Shown: positions 46,401 through 61,400, counted from the stretch's first letter. The stretch is DNA of 64,000 nt from Varanus komodoensis (GCF_004798865.1 NW_025336481.1:22950635-23014634); one strand, 5' to 3'. Notes: generated from the letters alone by a model not told the origin. Numbers and translations are program-made.

Positions 46401-49400
46401 TATAAAACCAAGCATAAAATTATTGTTAAATAATGTGTCTTGCTTTAAAAATTTATTTTTAAAGCTTACAGGTTTTTTAGTCAACCTGCATTATATTTTA
46501 TGGCAAGCACAACTATGAAGCAAGCTTATTTTATTTACTTATTTGCCTAAAACTCTATGTTGCTGGAAAAAATATCTTTTTAGCAACATGAAAACTATAC
46601 AAAATGTATAATTTCAATGCTAAATTTAAAAAGATTGATAATGAATTTCTAAGCATCCAAGGCTTAATGTTTACCTTTAAAAATACTGATGACAATAAAA
46701 ACAGACTGTGAAAACATTACCAATGGCAGAAATTATGGTCCCAGCCCCTTTTAGTGAGGCCAGGACCACTCCATCTCATAAAGAGGCATTCACAGCCTCC
46801 AGGATCCAGAGGCAGACCCCCTACTTACCTTATCAACCAGCCACATACAAGGGTCAAGCATACAGGTAGTAGGCTGAACCAATCCACGTACCTTGTTCAC
46901 ATCCAGGCCCCAACAACTAAAACTCATCCAATAAACTTGGACCAGAGAGTGCACTGGACACCTCAGCCAAAGGAGCTATATCAACCATGGAATCCAACTA
47001 CTGATGGATACGAGTGATTTTACCCCCAAAGTGCTGTGCAAATTCCTTACAGTTGGCCACCAAGGGTGCCACCATTTCTTTCAATGGGTCAGTTTGTTCA
47101 GTTGGATTCATCACAAGTTTTTCTCCATCTGTACATAAGGCATCTTCCCACCCGTTTCATCAACCTCAGCCCCAGTGTGTACCTAAGAGGTATATGGGCT
47201 CTACGTAGGGGAACAGGGCACTTGGGTGTAATTGTGTCAACCACCCAGGCCATCTCCATATTCCACAAAGAGACCTGTGCCATGCCATGTCTCCCACCAT
47301 GTTATCCTGTCTGAGGTACCTGCATCTCTATTTGTCCTGCTGGTTATTGACCGTGAGCTTGTTCCTGACCATATCTTTGTTCTGCCTTTATGCATTCTTC
47401 TGGTCCCTGAGACCTGAACCATGACTATGATTTGGCCTTTCATTAAACCCTACTTTTGGACTGTGTCTTGCTTGAAGTTCTGTTGTCCTGGCCCTGGCCC
47501 CTCTGTTGCTCTCCTCTTGTCTCAGGCTGCCCACATCCCCGCTGTGGACCCTGACACAAGGGCAGGAATATGACCTATCCAAGATGTTGTCCAGGGGTCA
47601 AAGTATTGTTCCTTCCCTATATTTTAGTCTTTCAGTCATACTATTGTTGGATTTTTATTTATACTTGCTTTTTATAATGCTTTTTATTGTAAGCATCTTG
47701 TATGTTTAAGAAATACAGAAAGTATAAGTGTTAAAAATGATTGTAATGCAATTCTAAATATAAATTACCTTTCCAAGAACAGTCACACTAAAATAAGGCT
47801 TTTCAAAACCATATAGCTGTTTTGGAGACTCCTGAAGGCAGCAACCAGAATATACAGGCAAATAGGTCTTTAGGAAGCAATGCAGTTCGCTTAAGCGTAG
47901 GGCAATAGTTGTGTCAAACACTGAAGTGAATAGCGCATCTTCTTTAACAAATAAGGCTTCACCTGCTTTTGGAACAGCTGTGGAAAGAGATTTCATAACA
48001 TTTTTAAGTCTTTACTAAAGTACAGAAGATTCATAATGCAAGCATTATGAACCAAACAAGTTTGGATATTGAACCAGGACGTTTCAGGCATTACTAGCTG
48101 AAAGTAACTGATTGAAATGAAATCAGGTGTTCTAGGGGCTTTAGCGATAGAACGAAACCAGACCTGAGGACCCTTCAGAACATTCATGTTTGGAGCAAAA
48201 ACTAGCTTCGTGTTTTTTATGAATATTGGTAAGTCAATATTAAGTCAAATTTTAAAGGGAAGTCATATTGCTCTATTGCAGGGGGGAAAGCTGCACTTCA
48301 TGACCATGTGTACCTTTAGTGTGATAGTGCTGAACTGAATGGTCTGACTTACCATAGACAACAAAGTATCTTGCTGAATTTATTTATTATTGTGTGGGCT
48401 ATGTTCCATGAAAATTTGTGCCAAAGTAAATTCATTAGTCTTTTTTAGTCTAAAGTGCCACAAACCTCTTTATGGTGTCAGACCATTTAGTCAAATTAGT
48501 TTAGCACTATTTACATCAAGACCATAAGGGTGCAGCTGGTCTATGCCAGTGGCAGTACATGTACACACAGACATACACATATCTAAACCTTACCAATTTG
48601 AGCATTTTCACCAATTTTACCTAGCAGAATCCAACTCCATGCATGTCTACTCAGAAGGAAGCCTCTGGACACAACTTCCAGACATGCAAGAAACAGCAAA
48701 TTCTAAAATGTAAAACTATTTAAACTTGGAATACCCATCAAGACATTTATAGTTTAAACATATTTTAATTGCTCTAATCGCCAATCACTGAATTAAGAAC
48801 AGCTTTCTCTGCTTACCACTGAAAGCATCATTTTCTTTATCCCTGAGAACTTCCTTTCTGTAGACTGCACTTTTCTGCAGAAAACCTGCAGGTGTTGCAC
48901 TGCTGGTCTACCCTAAGTATAGTGGATTTCCACAGGAGCAGAGGGCAGTTTCCCTGCTCTACCTGAAAATGCTAAACCTGGGTTCTTCTGCATGCAGTGC
49001 AGGCACTCTGTCACTAAACTACAGCATTTCTCCTCTTCCCACTGAAGTCAGAGTAGTAAGATTAGCAGGCTAAATATAGGTAGGAATCTACAGTTTTTTT
49101 AAAGGGGCACAATTTTCCTTATTAGTGAGATTAGGAAGTTGATCATGAGTTGACACAGTTGGCTCTCCTCCCTCTTCATGCTACATTTATCAAGCTACTG
49201 ATGCTAAGCAAGAGCTAATACTGTTGTGATAGTTCAGGTGCTCCAGAGAAATAATAGTTCTATGATGAGGTGCACTGACAAAGAGATACTAGTCCTACAA
49301 AAGGGAAGTGCTACCTACCAACCAGGGGACTCATATTCAAGAGTCTGCTTAAGTAAGTATTGTAGCGAATTACATGGACCCAAGGTATCTTCAATTTTTC

Positions 49401-52400
49401 TTGGTCTTCTTCCGAAGGAGCACTTTCACCTGCATCACCTTCTGATCTTCCCTCTTGTACACAAGACATCACTGGAACTTTATACGTAACATCATAGCCA
49501 TCTGAAAATTATAAACATTTTAATATTGTTCCAGTTCTTAATAATATGCAAGAATACACTGCCATCAATTATTTATGTTTATTTATAAATAAGATGTGGG
49601 GCTTAAAGGGGCTGTGCTGATGTTTGTACACAAAAGCTGGGGTTTAAGGAGGTTGATTTACATGTGCTAATTTATTATTTTCAGGAACAAAATAAGATAT
49701 AAAACACAACTATTTCTAATCCTCCCAGAGAACTGGATGGATTTAAAATGTATACGTGGGCAAACAACTAACTCTTCCAGCCTATTTTTTGTTGCTATGT
49801 GTCATAGGTGACCCTGTGAATGAATGCCCTCTAAGATGTCCTATCCATGACAGCCCTGCTCAACTCCTGCAAACTCAAGGCTATGGTTTCCTTTATAGTC
49901 AATCCATCTCATACTTGGCCGTTGTTTTCTTCTTCTCTGGTGAGTCTTTCCTTCACGAGGTGCCTGAAGTATAACAGCCTCAGTTTTGCCAGTGTTGCTT
50001 CTAGGGAAAGTTCTGGCTTGATTAGATCTAGGACTCACTCATTCATCTTTCTGTCAGTCCAGGGTAACTCTCCTCCAGCACCATGCATCAATTTTTTCTG
50101 TCAGCATTCTTCACTGTACTATTTTTCACATACATAAGGATTGGAAACACAATAGCTTGGATGATCTTGGCCTTGATCTCCAATGAAACACCCTTACATC
50201 CTTTAAAACATCTCTACCCCCGTCCCCCCAAACCTTAATACTGCTTACCATACATGTACTGGATTGCTCCCCCTCCCCCACCTTCTCAGACCTTGGTTTC
50301 ATCCAGCAGGACTCCTCTTCTTCATGTATTACATTCTTATGTTCTTATTCCCCACCCTCCCCTTTCACTCACCAATACCTCCTTTGCACCAAGGACATGC
50401 CAGAGAGATTCCCCTCTCTCTCTAACCTTTTGCTTCCTCTCTGTGGTGGTGGTAATTTTCTGCAGAGCATGGGTTACTACAAACCATTTGTTCTTAACTT
50501 CAATTTTTAAATAACAGGCTTTATGGCAGTTCATTTGTAAGTATGGGTGTTCATAACCCAGACATTCATAACCTAGGGACTGCCTGTACTGCAATGACTT
50601 TGTATGATGTCTATATATGCATGCCTAGCAGGGAGGAATAATAGGTAACTCTTTATATTGCTATAAATATTTTACATTATACTCAATGTCCTGTGGCAGT
50701 TTTTCATGTGAGTGCTGTTTGTAGCTTAAATGGTATATTTAATATATTATGTACAGGGGGTGCCAAAAATGTATACACTTTTTAGGGGTGTTATCTATGT
50801 ATTACTTGTCAAAGTTGAATTGAATTAGTTCCTTGGCCTGCAAGGCGATCAAACCAGTCAGTCCTAGAGGAGATTAGAAGGCCAGATACTGAAAATGAAA
50901 CTGAAATACTTTGGCCACCTAAGCAGAAGGAAGGACTCACTGGAGAAGAGCCTAATGCTGGGAACAATTGACGGCAAGAGAAGAAGGGGATGGCAAAGAA
51001 TGAGGTGGCAAGATGGAGTCCCTGAAGCAGTTGGCGTGAGCTTAAGTGGACTCTGGGGGATGGTGAAGGCCTGGAGGAATGTTGTCCATGGGGTCACGAT
51101 GGGTCGGATACGACTTCATGACTAGCAACAACAAAGCAATGTGTAGTATGATGTTCATTCAAAAGATGGTGCTAATCAAAGGAATGTTAGTGTCACCATG
51201 CAGTGGTTTTTAATACAGTTTTTTCCTTTCTTAAAATGTGTGTGTGCGTGTGTGCGTGTGCGCGCATTTGCACCCTCTGTATATACATGACCTCAGGCTT
51301 TCATTATTTTAAAGATAAATTAGATATTTATCTCCACTACAGTAATCAGAAGCTATGCAGGAATTCCTTACTTTGGCAAGACAATCTTATTTCATGTGCA
51401 TTTTAGTTATTGATTTACTTTACTAAAAGCTGCATCAATTATTCTCATTCTGTATTACTGAAATGGGCCTTGCACTGTGGACTAACACCTGCAAAATCTG
51501 GGATTAGGAGCATATTGGTACTTCCTGTATACCATTTGGCAATACTCTGAAGAAGTAACAAGTGAAGTAATATGGATTAATTCACTTAGGAAAATGCCTT
51601 ACCTACCTTATCAATGAAAACAGTGGTAGAAAACATGGATTTAGTGTGGAATGTTTGATCTTGGTTACATTAAAAGGCAAGGCAGAGCTTTAATGTTACT
51701 CAAGTATAAAAGACAAGATAGAGACCTGTTTTCAATGTTTGTTGTCTTTGTACAGCTTGGTTTTTGGGTGGCAGGGTTTCACCCAAAATATAAATAGGAA
51801 TATCAATGTCAATGCTAATTTTCTGTTTAATAGCATTCAAACCATACAACAAAGCAAGGTTATTATACAAATACCAGATAAAAAATCCTTGTAGGAAGAA
51901 CTGAGGTCCAGAAGAGCAAATTCTGGCATGTGCTGTAGTACTGTCTGTCTCACATGATACAGTTTAACAGCTTTCCTTCCACTTAATTGTTGGGAGGTCA
52001 GAATAGCTTCACTGACCTAGAATTAAGATGTATATAATAATATTTAATTCACATTAATTTAAAACTGAAAATTGGAGAACAGCAAAAACCCAACCCCTAT
52101 AAATGTAATTAAGCAAAGTTCCACATTTCTCTGACACAGCATACACAATTGCCAGTAATAATTTAATTATTACAGAAGTCATTTCAAATCAGACAAACCC
52201 ATATCAGACACACTTAGTCTAACCCACATTGCTCATGTGCCTAACTTCATGGTAGAAAAATATGTGTAATTATAGGATGCTGAGAGCACAATTGTATGCA
52301 TGTTGAGACAGAAAGTCCGACAACTCTCAGTATTCACCAGCAAACAAGGCTGTCTAAGGGACATTGACAATTGCAAGACTTTTCTGTCCAAATATACCTA

Positions 52401-55400
52401 AGACTGCAACCTTAGTTTATATTGGATTGAAACAAAATAGAAGCAAACAGTGTAACTATATGGAAGTTTTACACCCTCTTTTTACTGTATGGTTTTAACT
52501 ATCAAAGGACTGATATTGGCAGTATAGAGGCTTTCCACTACATAAGCAGATAACAATACTCCCACAAGCACCACATCTACCTGTTTCATATAATAATGTA
52601 AGCCAACTTCCCAACCTAGCGCCCTCCAGATGTGTTGAACTACAACTCTCAAATTTTTCAGTCAGCTTGGGAAAGCTTATGTAAATTTTGCAATGTTTGA
52701 TGAATCAGATCCTTTTAAAAAAAGAAAGCACAAACCTGTGCAGCAGCTCTTACTGCAATCCAGGCCTGAACTCTGTGCATTTCCAGGGCTGTAAGTTCCT
52801 CAGTAACACGGAGAGTATTGGTAGGCTAAATTTAACAAAAGTTCTGGTTTAGCTCAGTTGGAAATGATAAATACATTCTGGAAAAGAACTTATACAGATT
52901 TTTAGAAATATCGCAACTCTTCATAAACTTCTGAATAACCATGTAGAAACAATTATCATGACTACTCTGCAGTGCAGAGTACTCCTATACATATAAATAG
53001 CACAATCCAATGTGCTGCCTGCAACCCCACAAATTCAAAGGTTACAGGCACCCTATTGAGGGTGAGAGCAAAGTGGAGTCAAAGATCATCTCCACCCTTT
53101 TCCTGCTCTGCAACATACTTAAGGTACACTCATATAAGTGTTTAGACAAAATGTCCTACAAATTGCAGCATGCCCTAGAAAGCATTTTGTGCAAACCTTT
53201 TATGTGCAAACATGCAAAGAACTATACCCTCAGAAGGCTGATTATGCTGTTTAAGGGTTTTGGCCCTGCTCATGAGGAAGAGAGACTGAAGCCCACTTAT
53301 AGATCTATAGATCTAGAACTAAGTCTATTTGACATTCCAACAGACTCTTCGTTAAGTACTCTGAACAGAATCAAGGTTTTCCTGTTATCCCTCAAAGGCT
53401 CTCCAAATGGATAGTACACACCATTACTCTCTCCTATCAGTTGGCTAAGATAGACTTGCCTACAACCCCGAGAGGACATTCCACTAGAGTTGTAGCTGCT
53501 TCCTCATCTTTTGCGTCGAGAGTTCCTCTTGACAATGTCTGCAGGGCGGCCACTTGGGCCACTCCATGTACATTTGCTAACCATTACCAACTGGATGTCC
53601 GGGCTAGTCAAGACTGCTCCTTTGGCAGAGCCGTTCTTTCAACTATTCTTCGATGATGACACGTCCCTCCTCCAATTAGGGTAAGCTTGTTCCTCTACCC
53701 ATATGTGTGATGCACAGAGGCCACGACGAAGAAAAGCAGGTTGCTTACCTGTAACTGATGATCTTCGAGTGGCCATCTGTGCAGTCACACAACCCACCCG
53801 CCGAACCCACTCGGTGTCAATGGGTGATGCTTTTCAGTACCATGTTATTCTCCCTTCGGTACCGAGTCAGTATGCTTTCCCTTCTTGTTGGTTCGACAAT
53901 GTTAATTACTTAGTTACACTTGTTCCTTAGAGAGCGAACGTCCGGTCTGTCAAAGACTGGAAAATGGTGGACACTCCGCTCTATATATACTGCTAGGGGG
54001 GAGGGGAGCGGATTTTCCCGCCAAACCGTTAGCTATCAATCTTCCGGCCACAGGCATTGCGCAGGCGCAGTACCCATATGTGTGACTGCACAGATGGCCA
54101 CTCAGATGGCCATTTTCAGAAGAAAGAATGAATCCATTCGCAGAACTTTCTCCTTATGAAAATTCAGGTACGGAGGGTCTACCCTGAGGGCGCAGAGCTC
54201 GCTAGCTCTCCGAGCCGATGTAACTACTACAAGGAATGCTGTTTTCCAGGAAAGAAGATGTAAATCAATCGTTGCCGAAAGTTCGAAGGGAGGTCTTGTA
54301 AGAGCTTGTACACTTTAATGGATGATGGCTTCAGCCCGGAATGGTAGAGTTCTAGGAGAAACTACAGAATGTGGTCTATAGATGTTGACTGTGGAAGAAA
54401 TGAATGTGACTCTGCAAAGACAGAGAATCATCGCCACTTGGTCGCATATGACTTACGAGTTGATGGCCTTAGCACAGAATCGAGAATACGCTGAATGTCC
54501 AGGTGAAAAGGTGTCGGACCCAACGCAACATTTGTTAGATCCGAGGGCGTAGAAAGTGCTGAAGGATTCGAAGCATGGAGTGGCATGTCGGATCCGAGGA
54601 CAGGATCCCTAGTAGGTATAGACGACATCAGTACAGAGTTAGACGTCGGCTGTTACCAAATTCACCATGCCGTCAACTTCAATGATGTCAAGTCCGGGTG
54701 GCGAATTGTGCCCTCTCGCTGGGAGGTTTTCTGGCCTTGTCCTTCTTAGGCTTCTTGTGCTCAGATGGTTTATCGGAGCCACTGTGCTTCCTTTTTTCAC
54801 TCTTCTTCCTAGTTGGGGAAGCAGGCCGATCGCCCAGAGCGTACAGAGTTTCCTCAGAAGGGCCTGAGGGTGGAGCTTTGGACGAAGAGGCCAGTGGAGC
54901 AGGTGGGGCTGGGCGGGTGGCCGCAGCCGTGGTTGGAGCAGGATGGGAGACTAGTGGGTCCGACTGGAGAAGTGCACGGTCCCACAGAAGCCTCCGGAGG
55001 CGATTCTCACAATTTTTCCTGGCCTGCTTCGAGAAGGCCAGGCATTGAGAACATTTATCTGAACATTTATCTGTCCTATGTCCTTCCCCTAGGCAGAGAA
55101 GGCATAGGTCATGCGGGTCTGCTGGGGACATTTTAGACCTGCATTCCACACTTGCGAAAAGCCGCTCATTGCGCCATTGTGAGAAAAGAAATAGAGGAGA
55201 TAGTGCAGAGGGTAAGAATATATTTTTGGGGGGTTTTTTTTTTTTGGAGAGAGAAAAAGGGGTGAAAAACAAGAGAACAACAAGAGAGACAACAAGAACT
55301 ATCGAAAACGGGGTTTGTAACTTGGAAAAGAGCAAACGTAGAGGTTTATATGGACGAGAAAACGGTCAGAGTGAGAGCGAAAGTGGCATGATGCACAATG

Positions 55401-58400
55401 AACGGCAGTCGAAAAGAATGGAAAATAGCGGACACTCCGCTCTATATATACTGCTAGGGGGGAGGGGAGCAGAGTTTTCCCGCCAAACCGTTAGCTATCA
55501 ATCTTCCGGCCACAGGCACTGTGCAGGCGCAGTACCCATATGTGTGATGCACAGAGGCCACGACGAAGAAAAGCTTTTTTTCCCCCCATTAGCCAGTCTG
55601 TGTACCATTTTGCACTTGGATAGGTTTTAGCAGCAGTTCTCTTGCTCTGTACGTACTTTCCAGAATGCCATCTCCAGACTCAGTTGATCCTAACACTGGG
55701 ACCAGGAAATAAACACTGCCACATTTTATAGTTGCTGTTTAAAACTAAACAGCAGTCCAACCAAGCCAGGACTGGTAAAAGAGGGGTGCCTAAGCTATCA
55801 AGTCATCCACGTTCCTTCTCCCTTTGGAGCCTTCTGTGGGCTATCACACCCTATTTGAGGACATAGCAGTAGTGTTGGGAGGAAAAGAACACTCAATTAG
55901 CAGAAGTAGGCTTTCAGGAAACCAAGATAGCTCACTAAACAAACCAGAGAAGCAATGAAGCCAAGTACATGCAGAGGACTATTCAGAGATTGAGGAATGT
56001 CCTTCAGGACCTCCAGGAGAATAAGAGGAGAAAGAAATGATATGAACATAGAATAGATAACAATTCATGATCTCTGAAAAAAAGACATCAAGAAGTATCA
56101 TAACAAGGCAGAAAGAACCAGAAGTACTCATTTTTTTACTTACATATTTTCTTAATATACTAGCATTTCTAAGTGGTTTACATAACAGAACTTCCTTAAA
56201 TATATTTAGATAAATCATTACTTTTGAAAGAAGTTTTATGCACAGCTTCAAGGAAACAAAGGTGAAAGAGGAGGGGTAACCAAACTGTTTTATTGGGTTT
56301 TATAGTTCAGCATATCATGCTGAAATCATCTGCTAGAGTCCAAGACCAGCATTTAGGAACTGCAATAGCATTCCGCTGCTTTTATTACTTAGGTATTTAG
56401 CCTCTTACCTGAATTTATCACAATCATAAATCAGGCAACAGTCATTATAGTAAAAATTATCAGCAAGCCTACATGAGAGCATGGGGGCAGGGGGTGGATA
56501 TATTGAATGGTAGCTCTGATTTGGACAACCAAGCTGATCTACATGAAGGTTTGCAGGAATCAGCATGGGTTGTACAAATTATAAAGGGAAAAGTTGTGTG
56601 GAGGCAATAATCCTATGGGGCTCCTAAACATTCTCTGAGACCACACGGGATAGTTTAGATTCTGAGTTCACAGACAGCACTTTCACCCTAAAACTGGGAA
56701 TTGGAGCTCTGCCCCCTCCTCACTTCTCTCAGACGTCCAGAAAGTGATTGCAGAGAGGGGAGGAGACTGGAGCAACCAGGACACAAGACATCCTGAAGGT
56801 TATCTGCCTTCCCCTGTGAAATGCCCCCACTAGACAGGTGATAAAGCATACATACGCTTGGTTTAAATGTTCTTCCCTTCACTATGCCTGAGGTTGGTGA
56901 TTCTTCCTTATTTGTAATTAGATAAAAATACAGCAGTGCTATTTCCATGTATGATCTTCTTATCAATCTGCAAAAATACAATACAGAACCCTCACAAATG
57001 TTTAACACACACCATTATTACTTGGAAATTTCATGTCATGTGATGAAAGTTACAGTCACTGAACTATAATGGTGGTTTATATAGCGACCACTCTACCTCA
57101 ACTTGTTCTGCTTTTAGCACTGTTTATCTAGTTCTTATTTTATGAATTTGTTTTGAAAACTGACATCCATTTTTTTCAAAAAGAAACTCAATACAATAGT
57201 TTACATTGTACAAGTCAATTGGATAATATTTATATATTAAAGTACAAAATAAAACCAAAGCCAAAACCACAACAAACCATCAGCAGGAAATACCATTATA
57301 AAAATCAGAACCATCACCACTGCAACACATCCAAGATATATTTGAAGTCTGATTCAGATGTTACCAACAGTGGTATTATAACATGACATTTCCCACTCCA
57401 TTGCTGTTTGAAGAAAGCAGATTGTGTAAACTGAGGCAGCAATGCAGTTATCCTGACCTTTGTAGATGACCTAAGTGCGTGGGTGATGTGGATTTTTCAC
57501 ACATAGTTTGGATCATCTTGTTATACAAACTTTCTGAACCAATATTCTGAATTTGTTGAATGAATCACCTGTTGCTGAATACTAAATTCAGGTAAAAATT
57601 TTAAAAAGGTAAGTGGACAGAGCTCCCCCATGTGAGCTCTGCTCACCTGTCTCTTTCCAGAAACGAGTGTCTCCCCTTGTTTCCTCAGAAGTGCCCAAGT
57701 GCCATTGCACAAGTGGTGGGGGCCACTTGTGAAAAATAATCAGCAGGGAAGAAGAGAATAATGGGCCACGTAAGATTGGCGGCGGAGGCCCTTCTCCGGA
57801 AACCCTCCTTGAAGGATATTAGGAGGATGAGTACTCGGAGGAGGGCTTTTCTGCAGTGGCGCCCAACCTATGGAATGCGCTCCCCAGAGAGGTCCGCCCA
57901 GCGCCGTCGTTATTTGTTTTTCGGCGCCAGGCCAAGACCTTTTTATTTAAACGCTATTTTAACTGTTAATGGTTTACTTGTTGATTTTAAATTGACCAGG
58001 CTGTTTCCACTATTTTATTTTATGTATTTTATTTATTTGATGAATTTTTGCATTTTATATGGGATTTTAATGATTGTAAGCCACCCCAAGGCTCATGCAA
58101 TGGGGTGGCATATAAGTTGTCTAAATAAATTAAATAAATAAATCATAAAGTCATAAATACAGTACTCTCAATTAACCAGCACTCATGGGGATTGGTAGAT
58201 GCCGGATAAATGTAGTTTCTGGTTGCTTGAGAGTTACTATTAAAAATAGGCCTAACTAATACTATACCCCATACTATACCATAAACTCTGTATTGACTTG
58301 ATACTATTGAAATGCAGTAATTAAAAACAAATAAAGACAAATAAAAACAAATTTCTATCTTCTTAGTTGAGCCTTAATATATTAGAGCACTGTCAAACCG

Positions 58401-61400
58401 ACATTACATTCTTCCAAGAGCACTGCAGAACTCTCACCTTTCTCAAGCCTCTTGCATATTTCCATCTTCTGCTTGAGGGTAAGCACTGTGCTTTTACACT
58501 CATTTGGATCCTGTTTTGGCATACTTGGGGTTGTATGTTTACACACAGTGAATTGGTGGGAGTGGGAGGTTTGGCTGCACACCAAGTTTAAACTTACATT
58601 TCCACTGGAAATTAATGTTATTTTAATTTTTATTTAAAGTATTTCTTCGATTTTTTTGTGAGTTGCTTGAAAGGGCCAGTTGTTTGAGTTCCAGTTAACC
58701 AAGTGTCTACTGTACTTGTTTAATGATACTGGTGAGTAGAGCGTGTGAGCGATATTCATGTTTTTTCCATTTTCACAGGGGTCCTGCACCCCTAACCCTT
58801 ACGAATGTGGAGGGCCAACTATATGTATTCCAACTTACATACTTAAGGATTAATTTCCATTTTCTCAAGACTGAAACTCATTCATAACCCAGGGACTACC
58901 TGTATTGCATTGAAATACCATGTTTGTTCTTTAAGTTGCTCACATATTAATATAATAAATGAAAAAACCAGTGCCAATAAATTGGGAGAAATAACAGAAA
59001 ATAATGAATGCAAATTAAAACTAAGTCTAAAGCTACATATTATATGTGCATTTATTTGCAGTTGACACCTTACAGCATGAGACTAATCCCTGCTGAACAC
59101 TTCTGACTGACTGACTGACTTCTGGGTAAGTACACATGGGACTGAACAACACAACTACCAATGAACCTGTGACTTACTATATATCTCATTTATTTTCAAG
59201 TCTAGAAATACCGAAGGCCAGTGACATTGTACGAGGTTCTGCACATTACTAGGTTCGAAGCTATCTTCCTATCTTGGTGCCATTCTGCCACACACAAGCA
59301 CACTTTACAAAGTCAGGCAGCAATTTTTTTAATATACTTACCTCAGACTAAGTTCTACTGAACTTAAAGAGTGACAGTGTCACATATATACATGACACAC
59401 TGTGCACACAAGACAAATGCTTGTTATATTGAGCAATGTTTTGTTCAGTAGGAAATCCAGAGCTTTAATGAGTTATTAAGAAAAGCATGATACCTTCTTT
59501 GGGAATGGAGCCAGTACTGTGTCAGAACTACTGGATCAAAACACTTGGAAATATATTGCAGTGTACCATAAGGCAACAATCACAGACTTATTTATGGGGG
59601 AGAAGGTCCTTTTTGAAATAAATGTTACGTGCTTCTGAGTACATATGCACAGGATTAAGCTGCATATTTGTGTACATCAAAAACAAAGAAAACCATGTTG
59701 CCCTGTGATTTACAGGAAGTGTGAGGAAATCAAGATATCAAGGCAAGAAACACTGACAAAAGAATCAAAATAGTTGCTCACCCATAATTTTGATAACCTT
59801 GTAAGCTTAACTGTATGGCATCCAGAAAGTTTTCAACAGCTGTTGTTGATTTATTAACACTTAGGGAATCAATCTGTCGCTCTATCTTCCCTTAAAAAAG
59901 CAGACACGCAAGTTAAGACTCATAGCTAGCAAAACTCTGTATGGAAGGTTTTTTAGAGCCAGGATGCTAATAGCATGACTGGTCTGGCCAAATTTAAACA
60001 TGAACAGATCACAAGTGATGAGGGATTGGACATGGAGGCTTACAGGAGCCTGACTCAGTATAGTAGTTTCTTTACCCATGACCATAGGAGAAATGGCATA
60101 GTAACATTTCCAATGTTAAGGGTGTGAAGAAATGCCACATATATAACTGTTGTTTTTCAGTAATGTTTACATCTGAGCTATAAAGTATTTGAGTACACAT
60201 GAAGCTTTTCTTTGTTGCTGTGAATAGCCTGCATAGTAGCTGCAGGGTATTATTCTGAAGGGGGGAACAGCAATTATTGCTTTGAATAAGAAAAAGATAC
60301 TTCGAAAAAGCTGGGGACTGGAGGCTATCTATGACTACTAGCCTTACTGGCTGTGCGCCACCTCTGTTATCAAAGGCCACATGCCTGCATATACCAGTTT
60401 TTGAGGAGCTTGGACAGGCAGAACACTTGTACCCTCCTGCTTAATAGGGTTGGGATGAACCCTTTCGGAATCTGTCCCTCCAACCAATCATGGGCTTCCT
60501 CTTGTGCTTGGCCCAATCTTCTAAAGAAAGCTGGGCTAAGAGGAAGTCCACAAATGCTTGCAAACCCCCAGCTGCACAACCAGCAACCTTCTTCCACATC
60601 AACTGCAGCAGCCCAAAAGGTGGTTGTAGCTGGCGTAGAAAAGGGATGCTGCATGTGCAGTGGTCATGAGAGCTGCTTTCCCAGAAAGCAGCCTTGTTTG
60701 GCATCTGTTGCAGCTGCACAAACAGTGAGCGCTCCTGGTGCAGAAGAGGGGTTCTGCTACCTTTCCGAAAGAGAAGTTCAGCTTCCAACTCTAAATCTCT
60801 TCTCACAGATGCTGTACAAAGGTCCAGTGCTGTTTCAGTGTGCTTCAGAGCTTGCAGCCATTGCAACTCACTTTGGGGTTCAGATGTGCAAGATAATTCT
60901 ATGGTCAATATATGTCCTAAAAATCAATTTGCAAAAAAGAAAAATCCATGAGTTTCATAATTCAAAAAGAAAAGCAAACATTGTAAAAGTAAAAGTTATA
61001 TAATTACACTATTTTTTAACATTTCAGACAATTCAAACAGAAGTGAGGCACAACTAAATTCTGCCATATACAAAGTATCTGAGAACACATACAAAAGAGT
61101 GATGGCTAGGCAAACCATTCTGAGCATTCATTCATTCATTCATTCATTCCCTACCCTTCAACAGATTCCAGATCATGTGAACCTGACCTATCATCACAAA
61201 ATTCACATTAGATGCTAGTAGTACATTAGATAATGTACCAGCTCTGTGCAAGTGTGTATACAGGAATGAGAAAATGAATTTGATGTATATAAACACATGT
61301 GCACTAAGAACATACTACTATGGTCTCACTGAGGTAATACCATAATAGTTTCAAATAGTTTCCCTTTGAAATAATGGAAAACTCTAATATTACTTAAGAA

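Noticed and set aside
47320-47590. Possible LTR-like sequence beside the L2 fragment
   Set aside because: Only a general C/T-rich look, without ends or partner.
53010-53414. 134-codon frame before the DIRS recombinase piece
   Set aside because: The first part lacks any match and the end overlaps the DIRS fossil in another frame.
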